Source of the DNA: Muribaculaceae bacterium Isolate-013 (NCI)
GTDB taxonomy: Bacteria; Bacteroidota; Bacteroidia; Bacteroidales; Muribaculaceae
Direction of reading: 5' to 3'
DNA length: 64,000 nucleotides
Assembly (NCBI GenBank): GCA_004102785.1
Contig: SCEJ01000001.1
Location: 100,516 to 164,515 of the forward strand
Shown here: positions 24,188 to 32,916 of the stretch, piece after piece
How positions within the stretch are numbered: position 1 is the first letter of the stretch
How the letters are laid out: every line of letters begins with the position of its first letter
The notes under the pieces: generated by a model
The model's input: only the letters and a program-made list of their open reading frames with translations
Databases searched by the model: none
What the model was told of the DNA's origin: nothing
Translations under genes and position numbers: made by a program

Positions 24188-25807
24188 ATGAAATCTAAAT
24201 TCTTACTGACACTCCTGGCCGGCGCCGCGCTCAGCGCTTCAGCCCAAGGCTTCAAGGACGGCGTGGAATACTACCGCGCCGACCAGCCCGAAGAAGCGGC
24301 CATCATCATCAACAACAACCTCAACGAGGCAGGAATCGACCAGGCCTCGGCCTATTACTTCCTGGGCCAGATCGCTCTCAAGAACGGCAACAAGGCAAAA
24401 GCCCGCGAATACTTCGACAAAGGCCTGGGAGTGAACCCCGACAACGCCTACAACTACATCGGACTCGGCGCACTCGCCCTTGCCGACGGAAACACCTCCG
24501 ACGCCTCACGCTACTTCAAGGATGCCAAAGGGAAAGCCAAGAAAGACCCCGACATGCTCACCGAAATCGCCCGCGCATACTTCGTGGCCGACCCCGTGAA
24601 ATACTCCGACGAGATTTCAAAAGCCCTCGCCGATGCCAAGAAAGCCAAAAAGAACGCACCCGCGCCCTTCATCCTCGAAGGCGACATGCTGGCCGGCACC
24701 AACGCCGGTGAGGCTGCAGGCATGTATGAGATGGCCGCACAGTTCGACACCGACCAGACCCACCCCGAGGCTTATGTGAAGTACGCGCGCACATACTTCC
24801 CCGTAAACGCCACCTTCGCCATCAACAAGCTCAAGGACCTCCTCGCCCAGCAGCCCAACTCGGCCCTGGCACAGCGCGAGCTCGCCGAAAAATACTACGA
24901 CAACAACCAGCTCACAATGGCCGCCGAGCAATATGAGCAGTATATCAAAAACCCCAACAGCTTCAAGAAGGACAAGCAGCGCCTGGTAGGCCTCCTCTTC
25001 TTCGCAAAGCGCTATCCCGAGAGCTACAACCTCGCAAGTGAGATTCTGCGCGAAGACCCCGCCAACTACTACATGCAGCGCCTGCAGTTCTACAACAAGA
25101 AAGCCATGGGTGAGAACGAAGCAGCAAAAGCTGCCGCCGAGACCCTCTTCGCCAACTCCAAGGCCGAGCTCAACTCGCAGGACTACTCACAGTACGGCGA
25201 CCTGCTTCAGGAAATGGGCCAGGACACCCTTGCCGTCGCCGCATTCGAGAAGGCCGTGACCATCGACCCGAAGAAAACATCCCTGCTCAAAGACCTCTCG
25301 GCAGCCTACAACACCGCCAAAATGTACGACAAAGCCGCCGAGGCAATGCAGAAATATGTAGATGCAATGGGCGACGACGTTGACCCCAACGATGTGTTCC
25401 AGCTCGCACGCCGCTACCAGAATCTCGCCATCACCAACATGGACGGCGACCAGGCGGCATTCGATGCAGCCATTGCCAAGGCCAAGGCCACAATGGAGCA
25501 GGTAATCGCCAGAGTTCCCGATAATCCCCTGGTGCTCAACACAAGCAGCGACATCATCCGCACCGGCAACAAAGGCGAGGTTGACCAGGCCGTTATCGAC
25601 GCCGACATGAAGACCCTTGCCGTGCTCGATGCCGATCCCGCCAACAAGGAGAAACGCGCCAACATCTACCGCGCCATCTACTCGCGTCTGGCTCCCTACT
25701 ACCAGAAGCAGAAGGATATTCCCACCGCAAAACTCTATTACGAGAAATTCTACGAAGTGGATCCCTCGCCCGAGCTCCGCGACTTCATCGACAACCAGCT
25801 CAAATAA
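24188..25807 (+). CDS. Exported TPR-repeat protein
   Basis: A 539-residue protein with a signal peptide (MKSKFLLTLLAGAALSASAQ) and tetratricopeptide repeats over most of its length: examples are ASAYYFLGQIALKNGNKAKA (about 51-70), NAYNYIGLGALALADGNTSD, SALAQRELAEKYYDNNQLTM, DYSQYGDLLQEMGQDTLAVA and TSLLKDLSAAYNTAKMYDKA. TPR arrays build protein-protein scaffolds; the location is periplasm. It is probably co-transcribed with the PstS-like lipoprotein upstream and is closed by a strong terminator. Confidence 0.85.
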   Translation: MKSKFLLTLLAGAALSASAQGFKDGVEYYRADQPEEAAIIINNNLNEAGIDQASAYYFLGQIALKNGNKAKAREYFDKGLGVNPDNAYNYIGLGALALADGNTSDASRYFKDAKGKAKKDPDMLTEIARAYFVADPVKYSDEISKALADAKKAKKNAPAPFILEGDMLAGTNAGEAAGMYEMAAQFDTDQTHPEAYVKYARTYFPVNATFAINKLKDLLAQQPNSALAQRELAEKYYDNNQLTMAAEQYEQYIKNPNSFKKDKQRLVGLLFFAKRYPESYNLASEILREDPANYYMQRLQFYNKKAMGENEAAKAAAETLFANSKAELNSQDYSQYGDLLQEMGQDTLAVAAFEKAVTIDPKKTSLLKDLSAAYNTAKMYDKAAEAMQKYVDAMGDDVDPNDVFQLARRYQNLAITNMDGDQAAFDAAIAKAKATMEQVIARVPDNPLVLNTSSDIIRTGNKGEVDQAVIDADMKTLAVLDADPANKEKRANIYRAIYSRLAPYYQKQKDIPTAKLYYEKFYEVDPSPELRDFIDNQLK

Positions 25808-25846
25808 TCCCCGGCAGCAAGACACCTCTCCGGAAGTGACATAAAC

Positions 25847-25896
25847 AAAGCCCGCACCCGGGCGGTACAGACACCGCTTGCCCGGTGCGGGCTTTT
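25847..25896 (+). terminator. Rho-independent terminator
   Basis: The arms AAAGCCCGCACC (25847-25858) and GGTGCGGGCTTT (25884-25895) enclose further paired bases. The right arm ends in TTTT. It lies 40 bp after the TPR gene. Confidence 0.8.
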
Positions 25897-25963
25897 CCTG
25901 CCGGAGACTCCGTGCCCCGTATTGCATACCACCTTATTATTTCCTGACATAAACCACACCGCC

Positions 25964-26797
25964 ATGAACATCTTCGAAGCAATTCTCACACGCCGCTCCT
26001 GGCGCACATACAACGGACTACGCCTCGACGAAAACACCATATCGCAGGTGGAATCGATTATTTCGGCCGCCAACGCCGCAGCCTCGGAGCCGCTGACCCG
26101 CGATGCCGCTGTGCCCGCTCCGCGCGTGGTGCTGCTCGAAGACGAATCGCTCAACGGATTATCCGGCACCTACGGAGCCATACGGGGAGCCCGTCACTTC
26201 ATGGCACTCATATCAACATCGTCAGAGGGAGCACAGATCGATGCCGGCGCGCTGATGGAAAACATCATCATCAGCCTCACCGCCATCGGCCTCGATACCT
26301 GCTGGCTCGGCGGCACATTCTCACGCTCGCGATTCGGCGCCGCTGCCGCGCTCGCCGACGGCGAGGAAATCCTGGCGGTATCGCCCGTGGGACACCGCTC
26401 CCCCTCCACGCGGTTCGCCGAGCGCATGATGCAGCGCCTGGCACGCTCATCGCGCCGCAAACCGTTCCAGGAGCTTTTCAGCGGAGTTAACACCCCCGAC
26501 CTCTCGGCCATCACACGCCCCTCCGACTCCATGACCGACCGCGAGCGCATATCCATCATTCTCGACATGGTGCGCCACGCCCCCTCGTCAAGCAACAGCC
26601 AGCCCTGGAGAGCGGCAGTGAGCCCCGACGGCCGCAAGGTGCGCCTTTACAGCACCCGCCACTCGCGCTACTCGCTGCTCGACATGGGGATAGCCCTCGA
26701 CCATTTCCTCGAATCGGCCGCCATGCTCGGACAGAACTGGAAAGCACGCCTGGATGCCGCCGCTCCCGACATAACCATAAATCTGCAGCTTGACTGA
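25964..26797 (+). CDS. Nitroreductase-family protein
   Basis: A 277-residue protein resembling the two-lobed nitroreductase group (TM1586-like). The N-terminus has IFEAILTRRSWRTYNG, where the RRSxRxY motif binds FMN phosphate; a second stretch MVRHAPSSSNSQPWRAAVS (about 205-223) repeats the flavin-binding pattern of a second half. GLDTCWLGG is the conserved central helix. The family reduces nitro compounds, quinones or other acceptors with NAD(P)H; substrate unknown. Start at 25964 puts the RRSWR motif near residue 11, as usual. Confidence 0.82.
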   Translation: MNIFEAILTRRSWRTYNGLRLDENTISQVESIISAANAAASEPLTRDAAVPAPRVVLLEDESLNGLSGTYGAIRGARHFMALISTSSEGAQIDAGALMENIIISLTAIGLDTCWLGGTFSRSRFGAAAALADGEEILAVSPVGHRSPSTRFAERMMQRLARSSRRKPFQELFSGVNTPDLSAITRPSDSMTDRERISIILDMVRHAPSSSNSQPWRAAVSPDGRKVRLYSTRHSRYSLLDMGIALDHFLESAAMLGQNWKARLDAAAPDITINLQLD

Positions 26798-26891
26798 CTC
26801 CGGCGGCGAACACAATCGGCCGCCCGTACGTTCAACTGCAACACCTCTGGGACTTGCACCCCGGCACACCTGAAGAAAAAAGCGGTATCTC

Positions 26892-26922
26892 TTGGCTATC
26901 CGCGCCAAATTCGATACCTTTG
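26892..26922 (+). promoter_or_regulatory. Promoter of the phosphosugar mutase gene
   Basis: TTGG (26892-26895), 19 bp, TACCTTTG (26915-26922). The leader before the ATG at 27036 is about 105 bases and has no obvious structure. Confidence 0.6.
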
Positions 26923-27035
26923 CCTGACAAAAAAAGTGACCGTCCCCTCAACAGCAGGGCCACATCACCTCCCACTCCCCTGAATCAACTACCTTAAACA
27001 ATAATAATCTCAACATATTTCCCAACTCCACAAGA

Positions 27036-28784
27036 ATGGAAAACGAACAACTGCTGAAATCAGTAAAGGAAAAAGCCATGGTATGGCTTACCGACCAATA
27101 TGACGAGGCCACACGCGCCGAAGTAAAACAGATGCTCGACGCCGAAGACCCCACCCCGCTCATCGAAGCCTTCTACAAGGACCTTGAATTCGGCACCGGC
27201 GGTCTGCGCGGCATTATGGGCGCCGGCACAAACCGCATGAACATCTACACCGTGGGCGCAGCCACCCAGGGTCTGGCCAACTATCTGAAAGAGGCCTTCA
27301 AGGACCTCCCCCAGATTTCCGTAGCCGTAGGTCACGACGTGCGCAACAACTCACGCAAATTCGCCGAAATCGTTGCTAATATCTTCTCGGCCAACGGCAT
27401 CAAGGCATATCTCTTCGACAGCTTCCGCCCCACCCCCGAGCTTTCGTTCGCAATCCGTCACCTCGGATGCCAGAGCGGCGTGAACATCACCGCCTCGCAC
27501 AACCCCAAGGAATACAACGGCTACAAAGCCTACTGGGCTGACGGCGCACAGATCATCGCCCCCCACGACGTGAACATCATCAACCATGTGGAGCGCATCA
27601 AGAATGTGAGCGAAATCAAATTCAACGGCAACCCCGACCTCATCGAGATTATCGGCGACAAGATGGACGCCGACTACCTCGACGCAATCAAGGGTCTGAG
27701 CCTCTCGCCCGAAATCAACAAAAAATACTCCGACCTCAAGATTGTCTACACCCCCATCCACGGCACAGGAGTGGAACTCGTGCCCCGCTCGCTGAAAAAC
27801 TACGGCTTCACCAACATCATCCACGTGCCCGAACAGGATATCCCCTCGGGCGACTTCCCCACCGTTGACTCCCCCAACCCCGAGAACGCCTCGGCAATGG
27901 CTATGGCCGTGGCCAAAGCCAAGGAAGTGGGCGCCGACCTGGTGATGGCCTCCGACCCCGACGCCGACCGCATCGGCTGCGTGATCCGCGACACCAACGG
28001 CGACTACGTGCTCGTCAACGGCAACCAGATTGTGATGATTCTCCTCAACTACCTGATGAGCCGCAACGCCGAACTGGGCACTCTCACCGGCAAGGAGTAT
28101 ATCGTCAAGACAATCGTGACCACCGAGACCATCAAGAGCATCGCCGATGCCAACAACATCCGAATGTTCGACTGCTACACCGGATTCAAATGGATCGCCT
28201 CCGTAATCCGCGACAACGAGCAGACAATGCGCTATCTCGGCGGCGGCGAGGAGAGCTATGGCTTCCTGGCCGAGACTTTCGCCCGCGACAAAGACTCCGT
28301 TTCGGCAATCTCACTCATGGCCGAATGCCTTGCATGGGCCAAGGACAAAGGGATGAGTTTCATGGAGATGCTTCAGGACATCTACGTGAAATACGGCTTC
28401 TCTCGCGAATGCGGCATCTCTGTGGTACGCCCCGGCAAAACCGGCGCCGAGGAAATCCAGGCTATGATGAAAGGCTTCCGCGAGAATCCCCCCAAGGAGC
28501 TGGGCGGCTCGAAAGTGACCGTAATCAAGGATTACGCCACTCTCGACGAGACCTGCGTGGAATGCGGCAAAGTCACCAAACTCGACTTCCCCACAACATC
28601 AAACGTGCTCCAGTACTTCACCGAGGACGGAACCAAAGTATCCGTACGCCCCTCAGGCACCGAACCCAAAATCAAATTCTACATCGAAGTACGCGGCAAG
28701 ATGGCATCGCGCGCCGAATACCACGACGCAGAGGCTGCAGCCGACGCCAAGATTGAAATTGTAAAGAAAGAGCTGGGCATCTGA
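27036..28784 (+). CDS. Phosphoglucomutase/phosphomannomutase (phospho-sugar mutase)
   Basis: A 582-residue alpha-D-phosphohexomutase that moves phosphate between C1 and C6 of a hexose, linking glycolysis to polysaccharide precursors. All four active-site elements are visible: the phosphoserine loop TASHNP with Ser154, the metal loop DPDADRIG (about residue 308), the sugar-binding loop GGEESYG (about 404), and the phosphate-binding loop RPSGTEPKIKFY (near 543). Length agrees with the long PGM2-like group common in Bacteroidales. It has its own promoter and is followed by a hairpin. Confidence 0.95.
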   Translation: MENEQLLKSVKEKAMVWLTDQYDEATRAEVKQMLDAEDPTPLIEAFYKDLEFGTGGLRGIMGAGTNRMNIYTVGAATQGLANYLKEAFKDLPQISVAVGHDVRNNSRKFAEIVANIFSANGIKAYLFDSFRPTPELSFAIRHLGCQSGVNITASHNPKEYNGYKAYWADGAQIIAPHDVNIINHVERIKNVSEIKFNGNPDLIEIIGDKMDADYLDAIKGLSLSPEINKKYSDLKIVYTPIHGTGVELVPRSLKNYGFTNIIHVPEQDIPSGDFPTVDSPNPENASAMAMAVAKAKEVGADLVMASDPDADRIGCVIRDTNGDYVLVNGNQIVMILLNYLMSRNAELGTLTGKEYIVKTIVTTETIKSIADANNIRMFDCYTGFKWIASVIRDNEQTMRYLGGGEESYGFLAETFARDKDSVSAISLMAECLAWAKDKGMSFMEMLQDIYVKYGFSRECGISVVRPGKTGAEEIQAMMKGFRENPPKELGGSKVTVIKDYATLDETCVECGKVTKLDFPTTSNVLQYFTEDGTKVSVRPSGTEPKIKFYIEVRGKMASRAEYHDAEAAADAKIEIVKKELGI

Positions 28785-28809
28785 ATACCACAACCATAAA
28801 AAGCAACGA

Positions 28810-28847
28810 CACCGGATATACCCCTTGCACAAGGGGTGTATCCGGTG
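28810..28847 (+). terminator. 17-bp hairpin after the mutase gene
   Basis: 28810-28826 pairs with 28831-28847 (one G-T) around a 4-base loop. No T-run follows, so it may be a weak terminator or stabilise the 3' end. Confidence 0.55.
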
Positions 28848-28901
28848 CGTGCTCATAGCGGCTGCTGACTATAAGAGGTTGTTTATGTAAATAAACTCTA
28901 A

Positions 28902-29582
28902 ATGGATATACTCTACGAAGACAATCACATCATCATTGTAAACAAGGCTCCCGGAGAGATTGTGCAGGGCGACAAGACCGGCGACGAACCGCTTGTGGAG
29001 ACACTCCGGAGCTGGCTCAAAGAGAAATACAACAAACCCGGCAACGTGTTCTGCGGAGTGGTGCACCGGCTCGACAGGCCGGTAGGCGGCCTGGTGGTGT
29101 TTGCCAAAACCTCCAAGGCACTCACCCGCCTCAACGATATGTTCCGCAAAGGAGAGGTGCACAAAACCTACTGGGCCATAAGCCGTAACGCACCTGCCGA
29201 GCCGCAGGCCGAGCTGCACCACTGGATAACCACCGTGGAACGCACCAATAAATCGACCGCCCACAACCGGCCGCGTCCCGACGGCAAAGAGGCGCGCCTG
29301 CGCTACCGCCATATAGCGTCGTCGGAGCGCTACCACCTCCTGGAAGTAGAGCTTCTCACCGGACGCAAACACCAGATACGCGTGCAGTTGTCGGCCATCG
29401 GATGCCCCATAAAAGGAGACCTGAAATATGGCGACAAACGCTCGAACCCCGACGGCTCCATCTCCCTGCTTGCCCGCCACATAGAGTTCGTGCACCCCGT
29501 AAGCGGCAAAGAGATTTCAGTCACGGCCCCCCTGCCTGACGACCCTCTGTGGAAAGCCCTCGGCAGCGCCGCCGGCGCCTGA
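28902..29582 (+). CDS. RluA-family pseudouridine synthase
   Basis: A 226-residue enzyme that isomerises uridine to pseudouridine in RNA. The catalytic motif HRLDRPVGGLVVFAKT contains the nucleophile Asp58. LTGRKHQIRVQL (about 150) and GDLKYG are further family marks. It lacks an S4 domain, so it belongs to the short RluA/RluC group; whether the target is rRNA or tRNA cannot be read from the sequence. It lies 66 bp before fmt, which has its own promoter. Confidence 0.92.
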   Translation: MDILYEDNHIIIVNKAPGEIVQGDKTGDEPLVETLRSWLKEKYNKPGNVFCGVVHRLDRPVGGLVVFAKTSKALTRLNDMFRKGEVHKTYWAISRNAPAEPQAELHHWITTVERTNKSTAHNRPRPDGKEARLRYRHIASSERYHLLEVELLTGRKHQIRVQLSAIGCPIKGDLKYGDKRSNPDGSISLLARHIEFVHPVSGKEISVTAPLPDDPLWKALGSAAGA

Positions 29583-29620
29583 CCGCCCACAGTCCCACTC
29601 CATAAAACCACAAGAATCAG

Positions 29621-29640
29621 TATTTTTGAACAGTTACTTA
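29621..29640 (+). promoter_or_regulatory. fmt promoter with CAGTTACTTA element
   Basis: TATTTTTG (29621-29628) is a -7 box, followed without gap by AACAGTTACTTA (29629-29640). The same arrangement is seen at 51623-51642 and, on the minus strand, at 51569-51550. There is no TTTG at the -33 position. The ATG of fmt is 9 bases after the element, so the motif is at or just after the start of transcription. Confidence 0.55.
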
Positions 29641-29648
29641 ATCTCAGA

Positions 29649-30611
29649 ATGAACATAGTATTTTTCGGCACACCTGAATTCGCAGTAGAGAGCCTTGACG
29701 CCATAGTCAAAGCCGGATTCGATGTGGTTGCAGCCGTGACAATGCCCGACAAACCCGCCGGCCGCGGCCACCGCATGTATCAGTCGCCGGTGAAGGAATA
29801 CGCCGTGGCCAATGGCATCAAGCTGCTCCAGCCCGTCAGACTTAAAGACCCCGGATTTCTCGACGAGCTCAGAGCGCTCGGCGCCGATCTCTTCGTTGTG
29901 ATTGCATTCCGAATGCTTCCGGAGGCCGTATGGCAGATGCCGCCAAAGGGCACATTCAACCTCCACGCCTCACTGCTGCCGCGCTATCGAGGCGCCGCGC
30001 CAATCAACTGGGCCGTGATGAACGGCGACACCGAAACCGGCGTGACCACCTTCTTCCTCAAGCACGAAATCGACACCGGCGACATCATCAGCCAGGAACG
30101 CGTGGAGATACTGCCGTCCGACAACGTCGAGGATGTGCATGACCGCCTGATGCATCTTGGCGCGCGCCTCACGGTCAACACCGTGCGCGCCATCGCCGAC
30201 GGCACTGTCACCACAATACCGCAGGAGCGGATGCTGACCTCGGGCGAGACACCCACCCCCGCACCGAAAATCTTCAAGGAGACATGCCGCATTGACTGGA
30301 ACCGTCCCGCCCGCCAAATACACAACCACGTGCGCGGCCTCTCCCCCTACCCCTGCGCCTGGACCGAGCTTTTCCGCAACGGCAGCGACACCCCCGTGGC
30401 GACACTCAAGATACAGGCCACCGGCCACACCGGCCACAAAAGCTGTGCGCCCGCAGGTACAGTCATTGCCGGCAACGGCACACTGGAAATCGTATGCGGC
30501 GACGGGCAAACACTCGAAATCTGCCGTCTGCAGCCCTCCGGCAAACGCCCCATGGAGGCCGCCGAATTCCTCCGGGGAGCCCGCCTTGAGGGAGATTACA
30601 CCTGCCGGTAG
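29649..30611 (+). CDS. fmt: Methionyl-tRNA formyltransferase
   Basis: Fmt formylates initiator Met-tRNA with 10-formyl-tetrahydrofolate. The 320-residue protein has the N-terminal hydrolase-like fold with MNIVFFGTPEFAVESL, the folate-site stretch MLPEAVWQMPPKGTFNLHAS, the catalytic Asn-His in FNLHASLLPRYRGAAPI, and the Asp in HEIDTGDI. The C-terminal domain (from about 205) includes IDWNRPARQIHNHVRGLSP, typical of Fmt. It is complete and of normal length. Confidence 0.96.
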   Translation: MNIVFFGTPEFAVESLDAIVKAGFDVVAAVTMPDKPAGRGHRMYQSPVKEYAVANGIKLLQPVRLKDPGFLDELRALGADLFVVIAFRMLPEAVWQMPPKGTFNLHASLLPRYRGAAPINWAVMNGDTETGVTTFFLKHEIDTGDIISQERVEILPSDNVEDVHDRLMHLGARLTVNTVRAIADGTVTTIPQERMLTSGETPTPAPKIFKETCRIDWNRPARQIHNHVRGLSPYPCAWTELFRNGSDTPVATLKIQATGHTGHKSCAPAGTVIAGNGTLEIVCGDGQTLEICRLQPSGKRPMEAAEFLRGARLEGDYTCR

Positions 30612-30694
30612 ACTCCACCGGCGCCCCTTGCTTCATTTTTTACAAAATAAATGCAAAAAAAAGCCCGAAAATAATCAGATATTAAAAAAATGAT

Positions 30695-30736
30695 TATCTT
30701 TGCGGCTGAGAGAGGAATCCTGAAATCCGATTCCTC
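30695..30736 (+). promoter_or_regulatory. serC -7 box and leader hairpin
   Basis: TATCTTTG (30695-30702) is a -7 box for serC. In the roughly 85-base leader, GAGGAATC (30712-30719) can pair with GATTCCTC (30729-30736). No riboswitch class that I know fits. Confidence 0.45.
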
Positions 30737-30793
30737 ACACCCTGACATCCCAAAGTCATTCACAATTCTTGACCGAACAAAAATTATCGCAAG

Positions 30794-31864
30794 ATGAAAA
30801 AGCACAATTTCTACGCCGGCCCCTCGATTATGAGCCAGTACACCATCCGCAACACCGCCGATGCAGTGCTCGATTTCGCCAACACCGGCCTTTCGATTCT
30901 CGAAGTTTCGCACCGCTCGAAAGAGTTCCAGGCTGTTATGGACGAGGCGCAGGCTCTGGTAAAAGAGCTCCTCGAGGTGCCCGAAGGATATCATGTGCTG
31001 TTCCTCGGCGGTGGCGCGTCGCTGCAGTTCGCCATGGTTCCCTTCAACCTGCTCCGCACCAAGGCCGCATACCTCGACACCGGTGTATGGGCGCACAAAG
31101 CCATCAAAGAGGCCAAACTTTTCGGTGAAGTCGATGTGGTAGCCTCTTCCGAGGACCGCAACTACAACTACATCCCGCGTGACTTCGTTGTGCCCGGCGA
31201 CGCAGACTACTTCCACTACACCACCAACAACACCATCTACGGCACGGAAATCCGCAAGGATCCCGATGTGCCCGTACGTCTCGTTGCCGATATGTCGTCG
31301 GATATATTCTCACGTCCGGTCGACGTTTCAAAATACGATATCATCTACGCCGGAGCGCAGAAGAACCTCGCCCCCGCCGGAGCAACCCTCATCATCGTGC
31401 GCGAGGACTGCCTGGGCAAAATGGAGCGTCCGATTCCCACAATGCTCAACTACAAGACCCACACCGCAAAGGGCTCGATGTTCAACACCCCCCCGGTGCT
31501 CCCCATATTCTCCGCACTCCAGACTCTGAAATATTACAAAGAGATGGGCGGCATCAGGGAGCTCGAACGCCGCGACCTGGCCAAAGCCGCAAAACTCTAC
31601 GAGGCCATCGACTCAAGCCGCATATTCGAGGCCACTGTGCCCAGCCATGACGACCGCTCGATAATGAACGTATGCTTCGTGATGAAACCCGAATACGCAG
31701 CTCTAGAGAAGGACTTCATGGAATTCGCCGCCTCGAAGGGTATTGTCGGCATCAAAGGCCACCGCTCTGTGGGAGGTTTCCGCGCGTCGCTCTACAACGC
31801 CCTCCCCATGGAAAGCGTGGACGTGCTCGTGCAGGCAATGAAAGAATTCCAGGACAAACACTGA
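30794..31864 (+). CDS. serC: Phosphoserine aminotransferase
   Basis: SerC converts 3-phosphohydroxypyruvate and glutamate to phosphoserine and 2-oxoglutarate, and also serves pyridoxal phosphate synthesis. The 356-residue protein has [10 protein letters not shown] at the start, [15 protein letters not shown] for cofactor binding, and Lys190 in [12 protein letters not shown] as the Schiff-base residue. [18 protein letters not shown] near the C-terminus binds the substrate phosphate. It precedes serA by 36 bp, forming a serine biosynthesis operon. Confidence 0.96.
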   Translation: MKKHNFYAGPSIMSQYTIRNTADAVLDFANTGLSILEVSHRSKEFQAVMDEAQALVKELLEVPEGYHVLFLGGGASLQFAMVPFNLLRTKAAYLDTGVWAHKAIKEAKLFGEVDVVASSEDRNYNYIPRDFVVPGDADYFHYTTNNTIYGTEIRKDPDVPVRLVADMSSDIFSRPVDVSKYDIIYAGAQKNLAPAGATLIIVREDCLGKMERPIPTMLNYKTHTAKGSMFNTPPVLPIFSALQTLKYYKEMGGIRELERRDLAKAAKLYEAIDSSRIFEATVPSHDDRSIMNVCFVMKPEYAALEKDFMEFAASKGIVGIKGHRSVGGFRASLYNALPMESVDVLVQAMKEFQDKH

Positions 31865-31900
31865 CTTTCATTCTTAACCGATCAGAAACACCAGAAAGCA

Positions 31901-32821
31901 ATGAAAGTACTTGTAGCTACCGAAAAGCCGTTCGCAGCAGTAGCCGTCGACGGCATACGCAAAGTAATCGAGGATGCCGGCTATGAGCTTGAGCTCCTTG
32001 AAAAATACACCTCGAAAGAGGAACTCCTCGCCGCCGTAGCCACCGCCGACGGCCTCATAATCCGCTCCGATAAAGTCGATGCCGAAGTGCTCGACGCCGC
32101 AGGGCAACTTAAAGTTGTGGTGCGCGCAGGCGCAGGCTACGACAACGTAGACCTCCAGGCTGCAACTGCCCACAACGTGTGCGTGGAGAACACTCCGGGT
32201 CAGAACTCCAACGCCGTGGCCGAACTCGTTTTCGGCATGGCGGTGATGGCCGTACGCAACATGTACAACGGCATCTCCGGCACCGAACTCAAGGGCAAAC
32301 CCCTCGGCATACACGCCTTCGGCCAGGTAGGCCGCAACGTGGCCCGCATAGCCAAAGGCTTTGAGATGGAAGTGTCGGCTCTCGACCCCTACTGCCCCGA
32401 CGATGCGATATCGGCCGCAGGCGTGCGCCCGGTGCACTCCGTTGAGGAGCTCTACAAGGAGAACCGCGTGGTGTCGCTCCACATCCCGGCGACCGACGAG
32501 ACCCGCAGATCAGTAGGCTATGACCAGTTCATGATGATGCCCAAGAACGGCCTGCTTGTCAACACCGCCCGCAAGGAGGTAATCGACGAGGAGGGGCTGC
32601 GCAAAGCCCTGGCCGAGCGCGCCGACCTTAAATACGTGGCAGATATACGCCCCGACATCGCCGACACTCTCGAAGCCGAATTCCCCGGCCGCGTGTTCTT
32701 CACCCCAAAAAAAATGGGCGCGCAGACAGCCGAGGCCAACATCAACGCCGGCATAGCCGCAGCCAACCAGGTTGTAGCCTTCCTGCGCGACGGCATCGAC
32801 CGCTTCCGCGTAAACAAATAA
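31901..32821 (+). CDS. serA: D-3-phosphoglycerate dehydrogenase (short form)
   Basis: SerA oxidises 3-phosphoglycerate to phosphohydroxypyruvate, the first step of serine synthesis. The 306-residue protein is the short type without a C-terminal ACT domain, so feedback inhibition by serine through ACT is not expected. VRAGAGYDNVD contributes to the substrate site, GIHAFGQVGRNVARI is the NAD-binding turn, and NTARKEVIDEEGL follows. Where most 2-hydroxyacid dehydrogenases have the catalytic His (TPHxG), this protein has TPKKMGAQT, so a lysine occupies that place. Lys is found there in a known subgroup of short enzymes, so this looks functional. Confidence 0.92.
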   Translation: MKVLVATEKPFAAVAVDGIRKVIEDAGYELELLEKYTSKEELLAAVATADGLIIRSDKVDAEVLDAAGQLKVVVRAGAGYDNVDLQAATAHNVCVENTPGQNSNAVAELVFGMAVMAVRNMYNGISGTELKGKPLGIHAFGQVGRNVARIAKGFEMEVSALDPYCPDDAISAAGVRPVHSVEELYKENRVVSLHIPATDETRRSVGYDQFMMMPKNGLLVNTARKEVIDEEGLRKALAERADLKYVADIRPDIADTLEAEFPGRVFFTPKKMGAQTAEANINAGIAAANQVVAFLRDGIDRFRVNK

Positions 32822-32860
32822 ACGAGAAATCAACTATCACATAAACACATGAGGGGGGAT

Positions 32861-32879
32861 GTGCGCCGTTTCGGCGCAC
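32861..32879 (+). terminator. GC hairpin after serA
   Basis: GTGCGCCG (32861-32868) and CGGCGCAC (32872-32879) pair around TTT. A T-rich stretch follows. It could end the serC-serA transcript. Confidence 0.5.
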
Positions 32880-32916
32880 GTCTCTCTGTGTGTCTGAACC
32901 AAGCTTATCATATAAG

